A stretch of DNA of 64,000 bases, taken from NCBI GenBank assembly GCA_965220075.1, contig OZ244806.1, forward strand, positions 2,418,001-2,482,000, in the 5' to 3' direction. The notes under the pieces are model-generated. The model was not told where the DNA came from. It searched no databases and saw only the letters and a program-made list of their open reading frames with translations. The stretch's first letter is position 1. The number at the start of each line of letters is the position of its first letter. Both the position numbers and the translations under genes were made by a program. Below, piece by piece: positions 60,726-64,000 of this stretch. Source of the stretch: G965220075 sp965220075. GTDB lineage: Bacteria; Chloroflexota; UBA11872.

Positions 60726-60798
60726 GTCCCCGTCGTCTAGAGGCCTAGGACGCCACCCTTTCAAGGTGGAGACAGGGATTCGAATTCCCTCGGGGGCA
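60726..60798 (+). tRNA. tRNA-Glu (anticodon UUC)
   Basis: A 73-nt cloverleaf. Acceptor GTCCCCG (60726-60732) pairs with CGGGGGC (60791-60797), including one G-U pair. D-arm is 60735-60751. The anticodon stem CCACC/GGTGG encloses the loop CTTTCAA with anticodon TTC (60760-60762). The T-arm AGGGA/TCCCT carries the canonical TTCGAAT loop. A full CCA end is not encoded (CCG follows A798). It reads GAA/GAG. This tRNA also supplies glutamate for haem synthesis by the C5 route. Confidence 0.95.
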
Positions 60799-60820
60799 CC
60801 GACCGCGCCCCGCGCGCGGA

Positions 60821-61189
60821 CTAGCGATCGCCGCTGTTGGGGATAACGCAGATGAACTTGAGCGGCGTCGAGCCGGTGTTCTGGAACTGGTGCATGGCGT
60901 TGGAAGGCACGAAGACGGCTGAGCCGGCCTGAAAGGGCTGCGGCCCGTCATCCGTAAGCAGTTGGCCGTCGCCTTCGACGATGAAGACCTCATGCTCCCA
61001 ATCGTGGCTGTGGTGCTCAGTGGCGCCGCCCGCCGCGACCTCGAATAGCCGCATGGCGAAGTTGGGCGCGCTGTCCCGCTTGCCGACCAGGTCGCGCTTG
61101 AGGACGCGGCCGGGGGCGTCGGGATAGACCTGCAAGCCGGTTACGGCGTCGGAATCGACGATCTTGGGCTTCACTAGAGTGGTTTGCAT
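60821..61189 (-). CDS. single-domain cupin protein
   Basis: 122 aa from ATG 61189, with GGGAGG eight bases upstream. Cupin motif 1 has the metal ligands in TEHHSHDWEHEVFIVEGDGQ (two or three His and a Glu). Motif 2 has the final His in VPSNAMHQFQNTG. Small cupins of this type bind Fe, Mn or Zn and act as dioxygenases, isomerases or sensors; the function cannot be assigned. It is convergent with the tRNA-Glu gene. Confidence 0.85.
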   Translation of the reverse strand: MQTTLVKPKIVDSDAVTGLQVYPDAPGRVLKRDLVGKRDSAPNFAMRLFEVAAGGATEHHSHDWEHEVFIVEGDGQLLTDDGPQPFQAGSAVFVPSNAMHQFQNTGSTPLKFICVIPNSGDR

Positions 61190-61346
61190 GGGCGAGACCT
61201 CCCTCCCGATGTTAGTCCGCCGCGCGCCGTACGCAAATCGGGCAGCCAACGGGTAGCGGGTCGCGTTGATGTCCGTGCGCGGCGTGGTCACATCGCCGGC
61301 GAGAGGACTCGCGGCACGCTCGGTTCGTCCGCCGGCGGGCCGGGTC

Positions 61347-61510
61347 TGGATTCCCGCGTTCGGAGATGTTTGCATAACTGGTCGACACCCCACTCGCAAG
61401 CCTCGGATCACCCTCACCCTAGCCCTCTCCCTTCAAGGGAGAGGGGATTAGGCCCGCTCTCCCGCCTCCGCTGGAGAGGTTACGCAAGGGTCTGCGTGCG
61501 CGGGAATGAC
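61347..61510. repeat. composite intergenic repeat with nested inverted arms
   Basis: The outer arms carry ATTCCCGCGTTC (from ~61350) and GCGTGCGCGGGAAT (to ~61507). Inside them lie GGAGATGTTTGCATAAC (61362-61378) and GTTACGCAAGGGTCT (61479-61493), inverted and about 70% matching. The centre has a perfect 11-bp-arm hairpin: CCCTCTCCCTT at 61423-61433 and AAGGGAGAGGG at 61435-61445. It shares both sub-motifs with the element at 38268-38390. It occupies most of the 432-bp gap 61190-61621, where no gene is seen. Confidence 0.55.
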
Positions 61511-61621
61511 GGAGGGAGAGCTGATCAAAGTGACCCACTACCAGGCCAACGCAAGCTCGCTGGAAGAAACCGCCGGGGCGGCCGAAAATGGGAGCCTCGG
61601 CGCGTTTCAGCGAGCTTACGC

Positions 61622-61921
61622 ATGTCGACTCCCCGGCTGACGGTGCGCATTCCCAACGTGCTGCGCCATCACACGGAGGGACAGCGCGCGGTGCAAGTGA
61701 CGGGCGCGACGGTGGCGGCGGCCCTGGAGGGCGTATTCGCCATGCATCCGACCCTGCGCGAGTCGCTGACGCCGGCCAGCGGCGACGTGCTGGAGGCCGC
61801 CAATCTTTTCCTGAACGACGAGGACGTGAGCACGGGGCTTGGCCTGGAAACACCCACGAAACACGGCGACACGCTGACCATCCTGCCGGCCATGGCGGGC
61901 GGGAGCGCACAAGGCGGCTGA
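61622..61921 (+). CDS. MoaD/ThiS-like ubiquitin-fold sulfur carrier protein
   Basis: 99 aa from ATG 61622; longer frames upstream run through the repeat and are rejected. The beta-grasp pattern runs RLTVRIPNVLRHHTEGQ, then VAAALEGVFAMHPTLRESL, ANLFLNDEDVSTGLGLET and ends DTLTILPAMAGGSAQGG. Sulfur carriers end in Gly-Gly, which becomes a thiocarboxylate. Here the usual GG is followed by SAQGG, so a Gly-Gly is still terminal. It may supply sulfur to molybdopterin, thiamine or another pathway. No activating enzyme gene is adjacent. Confidence 0.8.
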   Translation: MSTPRLTVRIPNVLRHHTEGQRAVQVTGATVAAALEGVFAMHPTLRESLTPASGDVLEAANLFLNDEDVSTGLGLETPTKHGDTLTILPAMAGGSAQGG

Positions 61922-61984
61922 CCCTGCGTCGCCGCTCGGGCTCCCGGAGTGACGTCGGGCTGCCTCGCAAAAGGAGGCGGGCGG

Positions 61985-63643
61985 CTAGTAAGCGGGGTGC
62001 CGGTCGGGCGGTCCCTTGGAGAGCCTGTGCGTCTCGGCGGTGTACACGTCCACAACCGCGGGCTGACCGTCGCGCGTGGCTCGGATTGCCCGATCAAATG
62101 CGGGCCGCAACTCGGCCAGCCCGGTCACCTTTTCCGCGTGGCAGCCAAGCGCGGCCGCCACCCCGGCGTAGTCGCCGTAGAGGCTCGATAGCTCAAAGCG
62201 CTCGATGGACTCGGGGATGAACTTGTCGTAGCCGCTGAAGATGGAGTCGTGCTTGACGACCGAGAGAATCGGGATGCTCTCGCGCGCGGCCGTCTCCCAA
62301 TCCATTCCGGTCATGCCGACCGCGCCGTCGCCCATGACGTTGATCACGAGCTTGTCCGGGTTGGCCAGCTTGGCGCCCAGGGCGAGCCCGAGCGAGAAGC
62401 CCAGCTGCGACGACTGTCCCCAGCCCAGATAGCTGCGCGGCACGGTTGATTGATAGAACACGCACTGGATGTCGCGCGTTGCGCCCGACTCGTGGGTGAT
62501 CATGGTGCTGTCGGGGTCGATGGCCTCCCACAGCTCGCGGAACATCCGGTAGCCGTTGATCGGTTCGGAATCGTCATTGAACTCGGGTGCGAAGTCGGCC
62601 ATCCAATCGGCCCGCAGCGTGGCGAGAGTCTTGGCATTGCGGTCCCGCAGCGCCTGCTGACGCGCGCCCACGCGGCCGCGCAACTCGTCGGCAAGCTGTG
62701 CCAGGAACAGCTTGGCGTCGGCCACGATAGCTACCGCCGTCGGGTACCACTTGTTGAGGTCCCTTGCGTCGTTGGTGGCGTGAATGACGGTCTTGCCGGG
62801 CGGCAGGTCGGGCGTGAACGAGAGGCGGCTAAGGCTGGAACCCACCACGAGAACCGTGTCGGCCTCATCGAAGTAGTGGGTGACCATGGCGGTCTCGACG
62901 GCCGCGCCCACGCCGGCGGATAGCTCGTGGGTCTCGGGGAAGCCGCTCTTGCCCTGCAGGGTCGTCATCACGGGACTTCCGAGCAGCTCGGCGACCTCGC
63001 GCAGCTCGTCGGAGGCCTCCGCGTAGAGGACGCCCTGCCCCGCCCAAATGAGCGGGGACTTGGCGCGCAACAGCAAATCGGCCGCCTCCTTGACGCCGCC
63101 GGGGTCCGCCGCCGATCTAACCGCCGGGATCGGCGTATAGACGAGCTCGCCGGGATACTCCGCGTTGGCCACGTCTACCGGAGTCTCCACCAGCACGGGG
63201 CCGGGCCGTCCCGTGCGAAGCGCCGTGAAAGCCATGCGCATGCGCTGGGGAAAAGCTTCCGGATTCTGCACCCGAACCGCGAATTTGGTGGTCTCGCGGT
63301 AGTGGTCCAGCGTCTCGAAAGTGGGCGGAACGTGCGACTTCACCGTGCCCGGATGCCCCGGTAGGACCAGCATGGGCGTGGAATCGGTGAACGCCTGCGC
63401 GACCGGCGCGAAAGCGTTCTCGGATCCGGCCGATTGCTGCACGGTGAAGGTGCCGATCTCGCGTCCGTTGGTCGAGCGCGAGACTCCATCGGCCATGTTG
63501 CCGGCCACGCGCTCCTGGCGCGCCATGATCAAGCGCAAATCGGCGCGCGCCATCCCCTCCATGACGGGGGAATAGGGATAGGAGAAGACTTGCTTAACGC
63601 CCTCCGCCAGCAAGATGCGGGCGAGCGCATCAGACCCGGTCAA
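61985..63643 (-). CDS. thiamine-diphosphate-dependent enzyme, acetolactate synthase-like
   Basis: About 552 aa from TTG 63643 (LTGSDALARILLAEGV), chosen for GGGAGAG just upstream; ATG 63700 adds 19 residues. Three domains: PYR with the activating Glu in ARQERVAGNMADGVSR, a central Rossmann domain (LIWAGQGVLYAEAS), and a ThDP-binding C-terminal domain with MGDGAVGMTGMDWETA. The Mg-ligand Asn pair expected ~25 residues after GDG reads HD (VVKHDSI). Family members decarboxylate or ligate 2-oxoacids. The substrate is unknown, and this is not a standard IlvB. Confidence 0.8.
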   Translation of the reverse strand: MTGSDALARILLAEGVKQVFSYPYSPVMEGMARADLRLIMARQERVAGNMADGVSRSTNGREIGTFTVQQSAGSENAFAPVAQAFTDSTPMLVLPGHPGTVKSHVPPTFETLDHYRETTKFAVRVQNPEAFPQRMRMAFTALRTGRPGPVLVETPVDVANAEYPGELVYTPIPAVRSAADPGGVKEAADLLLRAKSPLIWAGQGVLYAEASDELREVAELLGSPVMTTLQGKSGFPETHELSAGVGAAVETAMVTHYFDEADTVLVVGSSLSRLSFTPDLPPGKTVIHATNDARDLNKWYPTAVAIVADAKLFLAQLADELRGRVGARQQALRDRNAKTLATLRADWMADFAPEFNDDSEPINGYRMFRELWEAIDPDSTMITHESGATRDIQCVFYQSTVPRSYLGWGQSSQLGFSLGLALGAKLANPDKLVINVMGDGAVGMTGMDWETAARESIPILSVVKHDSIFSGYDKFIPESIERFELSSLYGDYAGVAAALGCHAEKVTGLAELRPAFDRAIRATRDGQPAVVDVYTAETHRLSKGPPDRHPAY

Positions 63644-63771
63644 CAGTTCTCTCCCATGACTGAGCCTTCCGGTAGTGGACCAAGCGAGCGCGGCAACCAT
63701 GGCACGCGCGGGGCGGGGTTAGCAACCGCCCGGATAAAGCCGGCCGGGTCGCGGTTGCGTAAGCTCATGCG

Positions 63772-64000
63772 ATGAGATTGCGGGGCGCCTGGCGCCGTAC
63801 GGCGGCGGTCTCGAGCGGCGCGTTCGCCGCCTCGACGCTGGCGGTGTTTTTCCTGGTGGACCACGCGCGGGCGGCGGGGGCCGTGCTGGTGGCGGTGATC
63901 GTGGGGCTGGCCGTGTTTCTGACTATCGGCCCGGCCGCGCGGCACTCGCGCGCGCCGCGCTCCCTCGGCGCGTTGCTGCGCGGCAGCGGTCTCGCCATCG
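63772..64000 (+). CDS. N-terminal part of a membrane protein (runs off the window)
   Basis: Open from ATG 63772 to the end, 76 codons without a stop. It starts MRLRGAWRRTAAVSSGAF with a positively charged N-terminus. Two hydrophobic stretches follow (AASTLAVFFLV and GAVLVAVIVGLAVFLTIG), consistent with two TM helices and a basic loop. No family can be assigned from this piece. It is divergent from the ThDP enzyme. Confidence 0.5.
   Translation, partial: MRLRGAWRRTAAVSSGAFAASTLAVFFLVDHARAAGAVLVAVIVGLAVFLTIGPAARHSRAPRSLGALLRGSGLAI

Noticed and set aside
61184..61621. Upstream extension of the MoaD-like frame
   Set aside because: It runs through the composite repeat and overlaps the cupin start; only the part from ATG 61622 is protein-like.
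1..64000. CRISPR arrays, prophage, transposases, rRNA
   Set aside because: No regularly spaced direct repeats, integrase/transposase motifs or rRNA sequence were recognised anywhere in the window.

Overview
The window is a gene-dense piece of a GC-rich bacterial chromosome. It carries about 57 protein genes, one tRNA and no phage, transposase, rRNA or CRISPR array. The content (YfhO-type membrane protein, MrfA/MrfB repair pair, ClpC, clustered CysH/CysC/Sat/sulfite reductase, PhyH dioxygenase, tandem Ldh-family dehydrogenases, dispersed GC-rich palindromic repeats) fits an uncultured Chloroflexota-like lineage, perhaps a marine or sponge-associated one. That placement is inference from gene content only. 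GTG and TTG starts are frequent and 4-bp ATGA overlaps mark the operons.

Layout. 1-5.9 kb: tail of a HAD phosphatase, a small unknown gene with a PhyH dioxygenase, a DUF402 protein, a NatAB-like ABC transporter and a Tag-like glycosylase. 6.2-12.3 kb: cell-surface sugar genes (YfhO, GmhA, heptose-7-P kinase, sugar-nucleotide epimerase). 12.3-20.4 kb (minus strand): one functional block. Sulfite reductase, APS-type reductase, APS kinase and ATP sulfurylase are followed by hemC, a uroporphyrinogen-III methyltransferase, hemD and hemB, so the sulfate-assimilation enzymes lie beside the tetrapyrrole pathway that supplies siroheme. 20.6-25.5 kb: an oxidoreductase and the MrfB-MrfA DNA-repair pair. 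25.6-27.05 kb: a lower-GC two-gene island (membrane-anchored unknown plus GIY-YIG-like protein). 27-34.6 kb: thrS with an attenuator-like leader, obgE, a metal-site-deficient PIG-L homologue, a DinG helicase, a SIMPL protein and an FmdB zinc ribbon.

34.7-47.1 kb: housekeeping genes (apt, a MagIII-like glycosylase, mrp, a phosphoesterase, accD-accA, comF, clpC, moaC, gyrA). 47.2-57.8 kb: metabolic genes (class III aminotransferase, orphan BrnA antitoxin, GH42-like protein, ABC exporter, three consecutive 2-hydroxyacid/malate-type dehydrogenases, class I aminotransferase). 57.9-64 kb: a nucleotidyltransferase remnant, an AlkD-like glycosylase, an ABC-2 transporter whose ATPase is broken by a one-base frameshift, tRNA-Glu(UUC), a cupin, a MoaD/ThiS-like protein, a ThDP enzyme and the start of a membrane protein.

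No large new defence or biosynthetic system is evident. The signals most worth following are the low-GC island, the thrS leader with two exclusive hairpins, the inverted repeat ahead of the sulfate operon, two related MITE-like elements (38.3 and 61.4 kb), and several enzymes that keep their fold but have lost expected catalytic residues. Everything here was read by eye; no database search was run.
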